In this document: positions 8,539 to 16,682 of the stretch, piece after piece | Layout of the letters: every line of letters begins with the position of its first letter | How positions within the stretch are numbered: the stretch's first letter is position 1 | Source: DATLGB01 sp963724135 | GTDB taxonomy: Bacteria > Actinomycetota > Thermoleophilia > Solirubrobacterales > Solirubrobacteraceae | DNA: 64,000 nucleotides | Reading direction: 5' to 3' | Assembly: GCA_963724135.1 (NCBI GenBank) | Contig: CAVRTA010000006.1 | Span: 496,001 to 560,000, forward strand | The notes under the pieces: generated by a model | The model's database searches: none | The model's input: only the letters and a program-made list of their open reading frames with translations | Told to the model about the DNA's origin: nothing | Translations under genes and position numbers: made by a program

Positions 8539-9560
8539 TGAAACCCCTCGCCCTCCTTGCCCTGCTGCTGCCGTTGTGCCTCGCCGCGTGCGGCGAGAAG
8601 TCCGAGCCCAGCGCCGGCGGGGGCGAGCTCGAGCCCTTCACGGTCGTGCTCGACTACTTCCCCAACGCCGACCATGCCCCGCTGTTCGCGGCGCAGGCGG
8701 CAGGCGAGTTCGCCAAGGCCGGGCTCGAGGTCGAGCTCGTCACGCCGCCCGATCCGGCGGCGCCGCTGCGCCTGCTGGAGGCCGGCAAGGCCGACCTCGC
8801 GCTGACATACGAGCCGGAGCTGATCCTCGCCCGTGACCAGGGCGCGAACCTAGTGGGCGTCGGTGCCCTGGTGCAGCAGCCGCTGACGAGCCTGATGGCG
8901 ATAGCGGGCTCCGGTGTGCGCTCGGTCGAGGACCTGCAGGGCAAGACGGTGGGCACCGCCGGCATCCCGTACCAGGCGGCGTATCTGAAGACGATCCTCG
9001 ACCAGGCCGGCGTGACGGACGTCAAGCAGGTCAACGTCGGCTTCAACCTCGTGCCGGCGATGCTGTCCAAGCGCGTCGACGCCACGCTCGGGGCGTTCTG
9101 GAACTACGAGGGCGTCGACCTCGCCCAGCGCGGCAAGGACCCGACGATCCTGCGCATGGAGCGACTCGGGGTCCCGACCTACAACGAGCTCGTCTTCGCC
9201 GTGCGGCGCGAGGCACTGCGACCGGCCGAGGCGTCGCAGATCCGTCGCTTCATGGTCGCGCTCGCGCGGGGCGCGAGAACGGTCCGCGACAGCCCCGACG
9301 TCGCGCTGAAGGCGCTGCTCGAGGCCAACAGCGAGCTCAATCCCAGGCTCCAGGCGGCGGTCATCGAGGCGACCACCCCGCTCTTCTTCCCCGACGAAGA
9401 GGACCGCCCGTTCGGCTTCCAGGACCTCGCCGACTGGCAGTCCTACGGCGAGTGGATGCGCGAGAACGATCTGGTGGAGAAGGACCCGCACGCCGAGGAC
9501 GCGGTCACCAACGAGTTCCTGCCCGGTCAGGGGCTGGCCGCCAACACGGCCGAACCCTGA
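8535..9560 (+). CDS. thiY: Thiamine-pyrimidine-binding lipoprotein (NMT1/THI5-like)
   Basis: A 341-residue solute-binding lipoprotein. The signal has a lipobox LAAC with the acylated cysteine at residue 19, so it is anchored outside the cytoplasmic membrane. The mature start DYFPNADHAPLFAAQAAG matches the NMT1/THI5-like ThiY pattern (PN-x-x-H near the start), which binds formylaminopyrimidine-type thiamine breakdown products. Further periplasmic-binding motifs follow (GKADLALTYEPE, GKTVGTAGIPYQ). The start is ATG 8535 or 8538; both overlap the permease stop. Confidence 0.9.
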   Translation: MMKPLALLALLLPLCLAACGEKSEPSAGGGELEPFTVVLDYFPNADHAPLFAAQAAGEFAKAGLEVELVTPPDPAAPLRLLEAGKADLALTYEPELILARDQGANLVGVGALVQQPLTSLMAIAGSGVRSVEDLQGKTVGTAGIPYQAAYLKTILDQAGVTDVKQVNVGFNLVPAMLSKRVDATLGAFWNYEGVDLAQRGKDPTILRMERLGVPTYNELVFAVRREALRPAEASQIRRFMVALARGARTVRDSPDVALKALLEANSELNPRLQAAVIEATTPLFFPDEEDRPFGFQDLADWQSYGEWMRENDLVEKDPHAEDAVTNEFLPGQGLAANTAEP

Positions 9561-9582
9561 GCTTCACTAGAATCCGGATCGG

Positions 9583-10830
9583 TTGGCCGACGCGCGCTGT
9601 CCTGACGCGGGGCGGGCCGCACCTGTCGCGGCGATCGCGCTGATCCTGCTCATCGCCGCGCCGGCGACCGCCCGCGCCGGCGTGACGCTCAGCGTGGACA
9701 GCTCCGGGCTGGGGAAGATCCGTCTGGCTGCCGCGGCGTCACCGCCGGCCTCCGATCTGCGGGTGGTCGAGCTCGTCGACGGCGCGGAGGTGCCCGTCCC
9801 GGCCCAGGCGAGCGATGCCGGCGTCGAGGCGGTGGCGAACTGGACCTGCGCGCGGCGCGACCGCACCTTCCGGGCGGTGGGCGGAGGAGAGGTCAGCGCG
9901 GACCAGACCGCGACGACGCCGTCCTGCGCCGGTCGGGTCCATGTGCGCACCCGGCACTCCGTGCCGGCGGGTAGCAACATCCGCGTGAGCATCCGGGATC
10001 GCTGGCTGATCGGCGACGTGCGCGCCCGGCTCTGCGTGCGGCCGGCGAGCGGGTCCTACGCCTGCAAGCTCGCCGTCATCCCGCCGGGCCAGATCGAGAC
10101 CAGTCGGGTCCATCCGACCTCGATCGTGGGCGACTGGACGATCAGGCTCGCCGTGCACGGCCGGTCGATCACGCGCCGGGTCTCGGTGACGGCGGCGCCC
10201 GGCGGGCCGCGCCGGGCGGAGCCGGCGCTGCTCGCGACCGGTGACTCGATGATGATCAACCCGATGCGCGTCCTGCGCGCCCGCCTGTCGGGGCGCGCGG
10301 TGGTGGTGCCGGACATCTACGTCAGCTCGGCGGTCACCAAGCCCTACGTGGTCAACTGGGCCACGCTGCCGCGCAAGCAGCTCCGCGCCGAGCGCCCGGA
10401 CGCGGTGGTGATCGCCCTGGGCATCGGCGACGGCGGGCCGCTGCAGGCGCCGGCCGGGACCGTGCACTGCTGCGGCTCGGACTGGATCGCGGCCTACGCG
10501 TCGCGCGCCCGCAGGGTGATGCAGGCCTACACGCGGGGCCGTGCTGCGGTGGTCTGGCTGAACGTCCCCTACGTGAGCGACGCCGCGCGGTCGCAGACGA
10601 TCACCGCCGTCAACGCCGGCCTGGCGTCCGCCGCGGCCGGCCTGCAGCGCGTCCGGATGATCGACGTCGCCGGGCTGCTCACCCCCGGCGGGGTGTACCG
10701 CCAGTGGCTGGAGCGAAGGCGCCGGACGATCAAGATCCGCAGGGACGACGGGATCCACATGACCGCGGCCGGCGCCGCGATCGTGGACCGGGTGGTGACC
10801 CGCGAGCTCGCGCGCCTCGGGATCCTCTAG
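9583..10830 (+). CDS. Secreted SGNH-hydrolase-like protein
   Basis: A 415-residue secreted protein. The TTG start has TAGAAT 9 nt upstream. A Sec signal ends near ATARAG (~33). The N-terminal ~190 residues form a beta-rich domain with cysteines. The C-terminal part is SGNH/DUF459-like, with block I ATGDSMM and block V DDGIHMTAAGA, the presumed catalytic Ser and Asp-x-x-His. The block III position reads GIGDGG instead of the usual GxND, so the oxyanion asparagine appears to be missing. It could be a cell-wall or polysaccharide O-acyl esterase/transferase. It ends convergently with the alkA-like gene, overlapping by 4 bp. Confidence 0.8.
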   Translation: MADARCPDAGRAAPVAAIALILLIAAPATARAGVTLSVDSSGLGKIRLAAAASPPASDLRVVELVDGAEVPVPAQASDAGVEAVANWTCARRDRTFRAVGGGEVSADQTATTPSCAGRVHVRTRHSVPAGSNIRVSIRDRWLIGDVRARLCVRPASGSYACKLAVIPPGQIETSRVHPTSIVGDWTIRLAVHGRSITRRVSVTAAPGGPRRAEPALLATGDSMMINPMRVLRARLSGRAVVVPDIYVSSAVTKPYVVNWATLPRKQLRAERPDAVVIALGIGDGGPLQAPAGTVHCCGSDWIAAYASRARRVMQAYTRGRAAVVWLNVPYVSDAARSQTITAVNAGLASAAAGLQRVRMIDVAGLLTPGGVYRQWLERRRRTIKIRRDDGIHMTAAGAAIVDRVVTRELARLGIL

Positions 10831-11600
10831 GCGGGCCGCAGCCAGCCGCGCGCGGCGGCGACCCGCAGGTACTCGCCGGCCAGGCCCTTCCACTCGCCGT
10901 AGCGCTCGAAGAAGCCGCGGACGTCCTCGACCTCGGCGCGGGCACGCGGGTTGCCCGTCTCGATGAAACCCACCAGCTTGAGGAAGCCGAGGTCGCCGGC
11001 GGGGACCTGGTCGTAACGCCCCTGCCCCTGCAGCGCGAGCATCTCCGTCGTCCACGGGCCGACGCCGTTGATCGCGCGCAGGCGGCGCCAGCCGCGCTCA
11101 TGGTCGGGCGCCAGCAGGTCCACCCGGCCTGATGCCACCTCGAGCGCCGCGCGGCGCAGGGTCGCGGCGCGATGGGCGGGGAGGTCGAAGGCGCACAGGG
11201 CCGCGGGAGCGAGCGCGGCCAGGGTCGCGGCGCTCGGCGCGTCCCGCAGGCCCGTGGCCGGGTCGCGGTGGCCGTAACGCCAGATCAGCCGTCTCTGGAT
11301 CTCGACCGCGCGCTGGAACTCGATCAGCTGCTCGCAGATGGCGAACGCGAGGGCCTCCCAGGGATCGGCGCGGCGGCGCACCCGCAGCTCGGGGACGGCG
11401 CGAACGGTCCGGCCGATGAAGCGGTCGGAGGCGAAGCGATCGTGGAACTCGCGGTGATCCTCGTCGACGCCGGTCGCCGCGCGCAGCCGCCGCACGCCCT
11501 CGGCCGCGCGCGCCTCGTCCGATGCCCGCGCGGCGACGACGACGCGGTCGCCGGCGGCGATGACGCCGCAGAGCACGTGCTCGCCGTCGATCCACAGCAA
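10827..11600 (-). CDS. alkA: DNA-3-methyladenine glycosylase (AlkA type)
   Basis: An HhH-GPD DNA glycosylase that removes alkylated purines. The helix-hairpin-helix and catalytic region read INGVGPWTTEMLALQG then PAGDLGFLK, with the catalytic Asp in AGDLG. TTG 11600 is the only ATG/GTG/TTG in frame. The protein-like sequence continues upstream, however (TIRIEVRPVWPFRLRLPRT then DGLFARR), matching the usual AlkA N-terminal beta-domain. The true start is thus 75-220 bp further upstream, perhaps at CTG 11819, which overlaps the TGA of the upstream gene, or another rare codon. A sequencing frameshift is the alternative. Confidence 0.85.
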   Translation of the reverse strand: MLWIDGEHVLCGVIAAGDRVVVAARASDEARAAEGVRRLRAATGVDEDHREFHDRFASDRFIGRTVRAVPELRVRRRADPWEALAFAICEQLIEFQRAVEIQRRLIWRYGHRDPATGLRDAPSAATLAALAPAALCAFDLPAHRAATLRRAALEVASGRVDLLAPDHERGWRRLRAINGVGPWTTEMLALQGQGRYDQVPAGDLGFLKLVGFIETGNPRARAEVEDVRGFFERYGEWKGLAGEYLRVAAARGWLRPA

Positions 11601-11723
11601 CCGCTGGATCGCGTCGCCGCGGCGGGCGAAGAGACCGTCCGTGCGCGGCAGCCGCAGCCGGAACGGCCAGACGGGCCGGACCTCGATCCGGATCGTGACC
11701 GGCGCGGCGTGCTGAGCCGGGAT

Positions 11724-11745
11724 GCCGGCGCCGGCCGGCGCCGGC
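11724..11745. repeat. 22-bp perfect GC palindrome
   Basis: GCCGGCGCCGG followed by its exact reverse complement lies between the alkA-like gene and the upstream small gene. It could be a terminator hairpin. If alkA really starts at CTG 11819, it lies inside the coding frame. Confidence 0.5.
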
Positions 11746-11815
11746 CGGCAGCGCGTCGCGGCCTCTCGGCCGCGAGCGCTCGACGGGTGGTGCCAGGCGG
11801 TGATCGGCGCCCGGG

Positions 11816-12124
11816 TCAGTCGCGCCGCAGCAGGTGGACGTCGACCAGGAACGAGTTCGAGTTCAGCACGTCGCCGAACGGCAGCCGCCTCTGGCCGCGG
11901 CCCCGCGCCAGCGTCTTGCTCGAGCGGCGGCGGTGCGCGAGCGCCATCGTGGCCGCTCCGGCCGCGAACCCGCCGACGGCGAGCGCGGCGACCTGGCTCT
12001 TGGACACGACCACATCGGCCGGGCCCGCGACGCGAGGCGACGCGATGTCAGAGGGCACGTCCTCGGCCAGGACGGGCAGCCCGTCGACCACCTCGACCTC
12101 GTTCTCGTTCACCCGGGGCACCAC
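11816..12124 (-). CDS. Small single-pass membrane protein
   Basis: A 102-residue protein. The first ~40 residues are acidic and probably extended. One hydrophobic segment follows (VAALAVGGFAAGAATMAL, ~45-62), then a very basic stretch (HRRRSSKTLARGRGQRRL) and a short neutral tail. This fits a tail-region membrane anchor with a cytoplasmic basic side. GTG start at 12124. No family recognised. Its TGA stop overlaps a CTG that may start the alkA-like gene. Confidence 0.7.
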   Translation of the reverse strand: MVPRVNENEVEVVDGLPVLAEDVPSDIASPRVAGPADVVVSKSQVAALAVGGFAAGAATMALAHRRRSSKTLARGRGQRRLPFGDVLNSNSFLVDVHLLRRD

Positions 12125-12149
12125 GGCAGCATGCCCGATGCGGCAGACG

Positions 12150-12767
12150 TCATGCGCCGCGTCCGGACTTCGTCGGCGCGGTGCCGAACACGTGGTCCCA
12201 CCAGGGTGCGGAAACTCCGAACATCCGCTCGTGGTCCTGGAAGTGGTGACGCATGTGCAGTTCGCGCAGCCGCTTTCCCCACGCGGTCCTGGGCACGTGA
12301 TGGTGGACGTGGTAGTGCAGGTAGTCGTAGCCGAGGTAGCCGAGCAAGAAGCCGGCGGCGAACGCCTGCCAGGCGCCGGGGCCGAGCACGGCCCAGAACC
12401 CGAGCAGGAACAGCGCAGCCAGCGGGATCGACGCCGACGGCGGCATGACCAGCCGCAGCCGGTCGTTCGGGTGGTCGTGGTGGACGCCGTGGATCATGAA
12501 GTGCATCCGGCGGCCGAACTCGTTGTCGGGCTCGAAATGAAAGACGACACGGTGCAGCCAGTACTCCGTGAGCGTCCAGAAGACGTAGCCCCCGCCGGCC
12601 CAGGCCAATGCCAGCGCCCCCTCGCCGGCGATCCCGAGCACCGCCAGCACCGCGATGACCGGGCCGAAGACGACCAGCGGCACGATCGGATGGACGCGCG
12701 TGAAGAAGTCGAGGAAGTCCGACTCGAACATCTTCGGCGAGGCCTTGAGTACGTCTGAGCGTCGCAC
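12150..12767 (-). CDS. Fatty acid hydroxylase superfamily protein (ceramide/fatty-acid 2-hydroxylase-like)
   Basis: A 205-residue di-iron membrane hydroxylase of the FAH/sterol-desaturase superfamily. The histidine boxes are visible in order: HRVVFH, HGVHHDH, HYHVHHH and HMRHHF. About four membrane helices surround them, and the size is close to the catalytic core of fatty acid 2-hydroxylases (FA2H/Scs7 type). GTG start at 12767 with TAACCT 6 nt upstream, so leaderless. Two genes away lie a GNAT acyltransferase and a serine-palmitoyltransferase-like enzyme, so a hydroxylated sphingoid or ceramide-like lipid is a reasonable product. Carotenoid or sterol hydroxylation cannot be excluded. Confidence 0.88.
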   Translation of the reverse strand: MRRSDVLKASPKMFESDFLDFFTRVHPIVPLVVFGPVIAVLAVLGIAGEGALALAWAGGGYVFWTLTEYWLHRVVFHFEPDNEFGRRMHFMIHGVHHDHPNDRLRLVMPPSASIPLAALFLLGFWAVLGPGAWQAFAAGFLLGYLGYDYLHYHVHHHVPRTAWGKRLRELHMRHHFQDHERMFGVSAPWWDHVFGTAPTKSGRGA

Positions 12768-12806
12768 GATTCAAGGTTACCGCGCTCGGATGCCGAAGTT
12801 TCAGGC

Positions 12807-13589
12807 GTGATCGTTGCATTTGCAGCCGCCGTCGCCCTCACCGTCAGCGCCCACCCGGGCTATGGCGGAACCTGCGTGGACGTGAGCGTCAACGGAACCG
12901 TCACCCAGGACACGCTCTGCCCGCCGCGCAGCGACCTGTCCGTGCGCAGCTTCCGTTCCGCGGGCCGCACGATCTACTTCGGCGCGCTGCGTCACCGCGC
13001 CCGCCGCGTCGTACTCACCTTCCCGCGCCGCAAGGTGCGCGCCGGCGTCACCGGCGAGCGCGCGTACGCCGCCGCCGGCGGGCCGGTGCTGGGCGCGATC
13101 CGCGTCGGAGCCCGGCAGCGCGACGTCGATCCCTTCGGCCTGCCGCCCGTCGGCCGCCGCGTGAGCCTGCTGACCCTCACCGACGAGCTGGGCCGCCGGC
13201 CGCGCCTCGTCGCCGCAGCGCCTCGGGTCCTCGTCGGCCGCAAGCGCAAGAAGGCCCTTTGCACCGGGCTCCAGCTGCCGGGGCTGCCCAGCCCGAGCCG
13301 CCAGAGCTGCGTCGTCGACCCGCGCGTCCTCGACGTCCGCTTCTCCGCCGAGTGCCGGGCGGACCAGCAGCTCGTCTTCGGCGTCGGACCGGCCAGAGTG
13401 CGCAGGGCGCGGGCCGATATGTCCGACGGCACCACAGCCCCCGTCACCGTCACCCGCATCCCGCGCCGCGTCCGGCGCCCGGGCGTCGCGCTGACGGCGG
13501 AGTTCAGCGGGGCGATGGCGCGGCGCGTCACCGTCTACGACGCCTCCGGCAGCGCCATCGCCTCCGCGAGGCTTCTCGGCGGCTGCTGA
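12807..13589 (+). CDS. Secreted protein of unknown function
   Basis: A 260-residue protein with a short N-terminal signal (VAFAAAVALTVSAHP) and an otherwise beta-rich, arginine-rich sequence with six or so cysteines. No family recognised. GTG start at 12807. It is divergent from the fatty acid hydroxylase and convergent with the GNAT gene, so it sits inside the lipid group without an obvious role in it. Confidence 0.65.
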   Translation: MIVAFAAAVALTVSAHPGYGGTCVDVSVNGTVTQDTLCPPRSDLSVRSFRSAGRTIYFGALRHRARRVVLTFPRRKVRAGVTGERAYAAAGGPVLGAIRVGARQRDVDPFGLPPVGRRVSLLTLTDELGRRPRLVAAAPRVLVGRKRKKALCTGLQLPGLPSPSRQSCVVDPRVLDVRFSAECRADQQLVFGVGPARVRRARADMSDGTTAPVTVTRIPRRVRRPGVALTAEFSGAMARRVTVYDASGSAIASARLLGGC

Positions 13590-13630
13590 ACGTCCCGGAA
13601 GCCCCCCTCTGGCGGGGTACGCGGGACGTT
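13589..13630. terminator. Bidirectional hairpin terminator
   Basis: AACGTCCCG (13589-13597) and CGGGACGTT (13622-13630) form a perfect 9-bp stem, with a further inner CCCC/GGGG pairing. It lies between the convergent secreted-protein and GNAT genes and can serve both strands. Confidence 0.7.
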
Positions 13631-13636
13631 CGGTGA

Positions 13637-14761
13637 TCACAGGACGCGTTCGAAGATGCGGTAGCGGCAGACGATCTCGCCGCCCATCCCCTCCATGGCG
13701 CGGTTCATGGGCTTGTTCGTCTCGAGGATCCAGCCCGTCTCCCCCACCTTCTGCGGCGTGCTCGCGGCCGAGTCGTAGTGCATCTCGTAGAACTTCGCCG
13801 CGATCCCCGTGTGCTGGAACTCGCGCTTGACGCCGAGAGCGAAGACGCGGACCCGGTCGATCTTGCGCTTGCCGAGCAGGAACTTCAGCCAGCCGATCGG
13901 CAGCAGGCGGCCGTTCATCTTCCGGAACACCTGGTTGTAGTCGGGCAGCGACAGTGCCGCACCGGCCACGCGCCCGTCCGCTGTCTCGGCGATCATCGCC
14001 CAGTTCTCGTCGAGCAGCGGCCGCAGCTGCTTGGCGTAGTGGCGGACCTCGTTGTCGGTCAGCGGCACGAAGCCCCAGTTGCGCTGCCAGGCCTCGTTGT
14101 AGACCTCCAGGAAGCGCCCGACCTCGGCCTCGAGATCGCGCTTGCGCATGTGCCGGCAGGTGATGGCGTGCTCGCTGGAGACCTGCGCCGCCATCTCGAA
14201 GATCGCCGGATGGACCTTGTCGCGGTCGACGACGTTGAGCGTCCACATCAGCGTGTCCATCGCCTTCGCCAGCCCGGCGCCCTCGAGCAGCCTCGGGTAG
14301 TAGCGGTGGGTCCAGTTCATCAGCACCACGGGCAGCCGCTCGAAGCCCTCGACGAGCACGCCGCACTCGTCGTTGGTGGTGAAGTCGAAGGGCCCCACGA
14401 GGCGATCGCAGCCGCGCTCGCGCACCCACGCCTCGGCGGCGTCCACGAGGGCGGTGGCGACCTCCTGGTCGTCGATCGCCTCGAAGAACCCGAACTGCCC
14501 CCAGCGGTTGTCCTGGAAGGACTGCAGGTTGCGGTCGACCTGCGCGGTGATGCGGCCGACCACCTCCTCACCGCGGCGCGCGAGGAAGTACTCGGCCTCC
14601 CCGTGCTCGAAGAACGGGTTCTTCGAGCGGTCCAGGAAGCGCTTGCGGTCGGCGATGATCGGCGGGACCCAATACGGCTCGCCCTCGTAGAGGGCGAACG
14701 GGAGCCGGATGAACGCGTTCAGCTCGCGCCTGGAGCGCACGGGTCGGACCTGTACCGCCAC
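13637..14761 (-). CDS. GNAT-family N-acyltransferase, YghO / bacterial ceramide synthase-like
   Basis: A 374-residue GNAT protein of the long YghO-like type. Typical features are WVPPI near residue 31, NPFFEHGEAEYFLARR, VGRITAQ, FGFFEAIDD, GPFDFTTNDECGVLVEGF and YYPRLLEGAGL. The GNAT-type bacterial ceramide synthase (bCerS) of Caulobacter is, to my knowledge, of this general class; the exact subfamily match was not tested. The neighbour, 25 bp away and divergent, is a serine-palmitoyltransferase-like enzyme, which is the expected partner supplying the sphingoid base. GTG start; TACCCT lies 9 nt upstream. Confidence 0.8.
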   Translation of the reverse strand: MAVQVRPVRSRRELNAFIRLPFALYEGEPYWVPPIIADRKRFLDRSKNPFFEHGEAEYFLARRGEEVVGRITAQVDRNLQSFQDNRWGQFGFFEAIDDQEVATALVDAAEAWVRERGCDRLVGPFDFTTNDECGVLVEGFERLPVVLMNWTHRYYPRLLEGAGLAKAMDTLMWTLNVVDRDKVHPAIFEMAAQVSSEHAITCRHMRKRDLEAEVGRFLEVYNEAWQRNWGFVPLTDNEVRHYAKQLRPLLDENWAMIAETADGRVAGAALSLPDYNQVFRKMNGRLLPIGWLKFLLGKRKIDRVRVFALGVKREFQHTGIAAKFYEMHYDSAASTPQKVGETGWILETNKPMNRAMEGMGGEIVCRYRIFERVL

Positions 14762-14770
14762 GGGGCGCGC

Positions 14771-14780
14771 AGGGTACCTT
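14771..14780. promoter_or_regulatory. Symmetric divergent -10 element (ANNNTANNNT)
   Basis: AGGGTACCTT gives TACCCT on the minus strand (9 nt before GTG 14761) and TACCTT on the plus strand (6 nt before ATG 14787), sharing the central TA. The GNAT and oxoamine synthase genes would be driven from the same 10 bp, both without leaders. Confidence 0.65.
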
Positions 14781-14786
14781 CAGGCG

Positions 14787-16043
14787 ATGCGGACTCAGCT
14801 CGACGTCTTCACCAAGGCGCGTACGCACGAGCGGCTCGAGCAGCTCCAGGCGGCGCGCGAGGCGGACCTGATGCCCTACTTCCGGCAGCTCGAGGGGCCC
14901 GCGGGACCCGTCGTCGAGATGGAGGGCGCCGAGCGGATCATGCTCGGCTCGAACAACTACCTCGGGCTGACCGGCGACCCGCGCGTGATCGAGGGCGCCC
15001 ACGCGGCGATCCGCAAGTACGGCACCGGCCTCACCGGCAGCCGTCTGCTCAACGGCACGATCGACCTGCACCTCGAGCTCGAGGCCGAGATCGCGGCCTG
15101 GATGGGGACCGAGGAGGCGATCGTCACCTCGACGGGGCACGGGGCCAACCTCGTGGCGCTGGGCACGCTGCTCGGGCCCGGCGACACGGTCATCGCCGAT
15201 TCCGGCGACCACGCATCGATCCTCGACGGCATCCTGCTCAGCCGCGCCAAGCTGCGCCCGTTCCGCCACAACCGCCTGGACAAGCTCGCCAAGCAGCTCC
15301 GGCGCGCCGCCGACGAGGAGTCCCCCGTCCTGGTCGTCGTCGACGGCGTCTTCTCGATGGAGGGCGACGTCGCCCCGCTGCCCGACATCGTGACCCTGTG
15401 CTCCGAGCACGGCGCGCGGCTGATGGTCGACGAGGCCCACGGTGCCGGCGTGCTCGGCGCCCGCGGCGCCGGCACCTGCGAGCACTTCGGCGTCGAGGAC
15501 CGGGTCGATCTGCGCATGGGGACGTTCTCGAAGTCGCTCGCGTCTTGCGGCGGCTTTCTCGCCGGCTCACACGAGGTCATCGACTTCCTGCGCATCCAGG
15601 CGCGGGCGTTCCTGTTCACGGCCTCGGCCGTCCCGGCCGCGACCGGCGCGGCGCTCGCGGCAGTGCGGATCGTGCGCTCCGACGAGGGCCCGCAGCTGTT
15701 CGCCAGGGTGCTCGACAACGCCCGCTACCTGCGCGACGGCCTGCGCGCGCTCGGCTTCGTCACCGGCGACGCCCAGGCCGCGGTGGTCCCGGCGGTCGTC
15801 GGTGACGACTGGAAGGCCGTGCTGTTGTGGCGCGCGCTCTACGACGCGGGGGTGTACGTCAACGTCGCGCTGCACCCGGCCGTGCCGCCGGCGGGCGCGT
15901 TGCTGCGCACGAGCGTGATGGCGACCCACGATCGCGAGACCCTCGACCGAGCGCTTGAGATCTTCTCAGCGGTCAAGGCGGATTTCGAGGTCGAGCACGG
16001 GCCGCTCCCGGCCCAAACAACGAAGACGCCCAGCTCGTTCTGA
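14787..16043 (+). CDS. Alpha-oxoamine synthase, serine palmitoyltransferase-like
   Basis: A 418-residue PLP enzyme of the alpha-oxoamine synthase family. The PLP lysine is K249 in GTFSKSLASCGGF. That motif is of the serine palmitoyltransferase type (GTFSKS), not the GTLGKA of KBL or BioF. His142 in DHASILDG stacks on PLP, and DEAHGAG (215-221) holds the cofactor aspartate. The expected reaction condenses serine (or another amino acid) with a long acyl thioester to a 3-keto sphingoid base. ATG 14787 is chosen because TACCTT sits 6 nt upstream and homology begins there. The divergent GNAT acyltransferase and the nearby fatty-acid hydroxylase support a lipid role. A BioF role is the main alternative; no other biotin genes are present. 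Confidence 0.88.
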   Translation: MRTQLDVFTKARTHERLEQLQAAREADLMPYFRQLEGPAGPVVEMEGAERIMLGSNNYLGLTGDPRVIEGAHAAIRKYGTGLTGSRLLNGTIDLHLELEAEIAAWMGTEEAIVTSTGHGANLVALGTLLGPGDTVIADSGDHASILDGILLSRAKLRPFRHNRLDKLAKQLRRAADEESPVLVVVDGVFSMEGDVAPLPDIVTLCSEHGARLMVDEAHGAGVLGARGAGTCEHFGVEDRVDLRMGTFSKSLASCGGFLAGSHEVIDFLRIQARAFLFTASAVPAATGAALAAVRIVRSDEGPQLFARVLDNARYLRDGLRALGFVTGDAQAAVVPAVVGDDWKAVLLWRALYDAGVYVNVALHPAVPPAGALLRTSVMATHDRETLDRALEIFSAVKADFEVEHGPLPAQTTKTPSSF

Positions 16044-16275
16044 CGCGCGCCGCTGAGAATTTTTCGCGCGCTGACACCCGCTCAGAAAAAGGATGCTCGT
16101 AGCTGTTTTTCCGTCGGTAGGACGTTGCACGAGCCCTTCGATCTCGACTACTTTCCCCCGCGGCCAGAGCAGACGGACAACACCGTGGAGAGGGTGCAGC
16201 GGAGGCTCGGTGGCCGCACCATTCATCATCTGAGGCCGCCGGCGAAGGCATGCCGGCGTGGGGAGGATCAACCAC
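16044..16275 (+). other. Leader/intergenic region upstream of mIHF
   Basis: This 232-nt gap has T- and A-runs rare elsewhere in the window (AATTTTTC near 16058, GAAAAAGG and GTTTTTCC near 16085-16110). The last two could pair as a weak AT-rich hairpin, perhaps ending the oxoamine synthase transcript. The region just before the mIHF start has a strong GGGGAGG ribosome binding site. A 5' leader for mIHF is likely, in contrast to the leaderless genes nearby. Confidence 0.4.
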
Positions 16276-16632
16276 ATGGAAACACGGGCGACGACCGCGC
16301 CCCAACACATGCGCGCGCTCGATCGGGCCAACAGGGTCCGTCTTGCGCGAGCCGAGCTCAAGAGGGAGATCGCTGACGGCACCCGCACGGTCGCGGATGT
16401 CGTGCTCGAGTGCCCCTGGGAATCGGAGAGCATGACGATCGCCGACCTGCTGATGAGCCAGCACCGCTGGGGCCGCACCCGGTGCCGCCGCTTTCTGGCT
16501 CAGCTGCCGATGTCGGAGACGAAGACCATCGGGTCGATGACGCAGCGCCAGCGTGAGCACGTTGCCGCCCGCCTGAAGGGCGAGATCGTCGTGGATCCGT
16601 TCGCGAGCCAGAGGTTCGCGGTAGCTGTCTGA
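16276..16632 (+). CDS. mihF: Actinobacterial integration host factor (mIHF)
   Basis: A 118-residue basic protein with the mIHF pattern: an N-terminal helix RANRVRLARAELKREI, a central DVVLECPWE, then a helix-two-turn-helix-like region WGRTRCRRFLAQLPMSE in place of the usual VGKVRA. mIHF is a nucleoid-associated DNA-bending protein found only in actinobacteria and often essential. The start is ATG 16276, with GGAGG 9 nt upstream; GTG 16258 lies before that site. The gene stands alone, with a hairpin terminator after it. Confidence 0.88.
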   Translation: METRATTAPQHMRALDRANRVRLARAELKREIADGTRTVADVVLECPWESESMTIADLLMSQHRWGRTRCRRFLAQLPMSETKTIGSMTQRQREHVAARLKGEIVVDPFASQRFAVAV

Positions 16633-16640
16633 TCGGGTTT

Positions 16641-16662
16641 CGCCCGGCCGGAAAACCGGGCG
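16641..16662. terminator. Bidirectional hairpin terminator
   Basis: CGCCCGG (16641-16647) pairs with CCGGGCG (16656-16662) around an 8-nt loop containing AAAA. It lies between the convergent mIHF and VOC-family genes. Confidence 0.7.
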
Positions 16663-16682
16663 ATGTCAGGTCGCGGCGCGGC

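Noticed and set aside
14787..16043. Assignment as biotin enzyme BioF or as threonine-linked KBL
   Set aside because: The lysine motif is GTFSKS, as in serine palmitoyltransferases, and the neighbours are acyltransferase and hydroxylase genes; no bioA/bioB/bioD or tdh gene is nearby. It is not fully excluded without a phylogeny.
16125..16376. A TTG-started 83-codon frame upstream of mIHF
   Set aside because: It continues into the mIHF gene in another frame and no ribosome site precedes it. A short leader peptide cannot be fully excluded, but the evidence is too weak.
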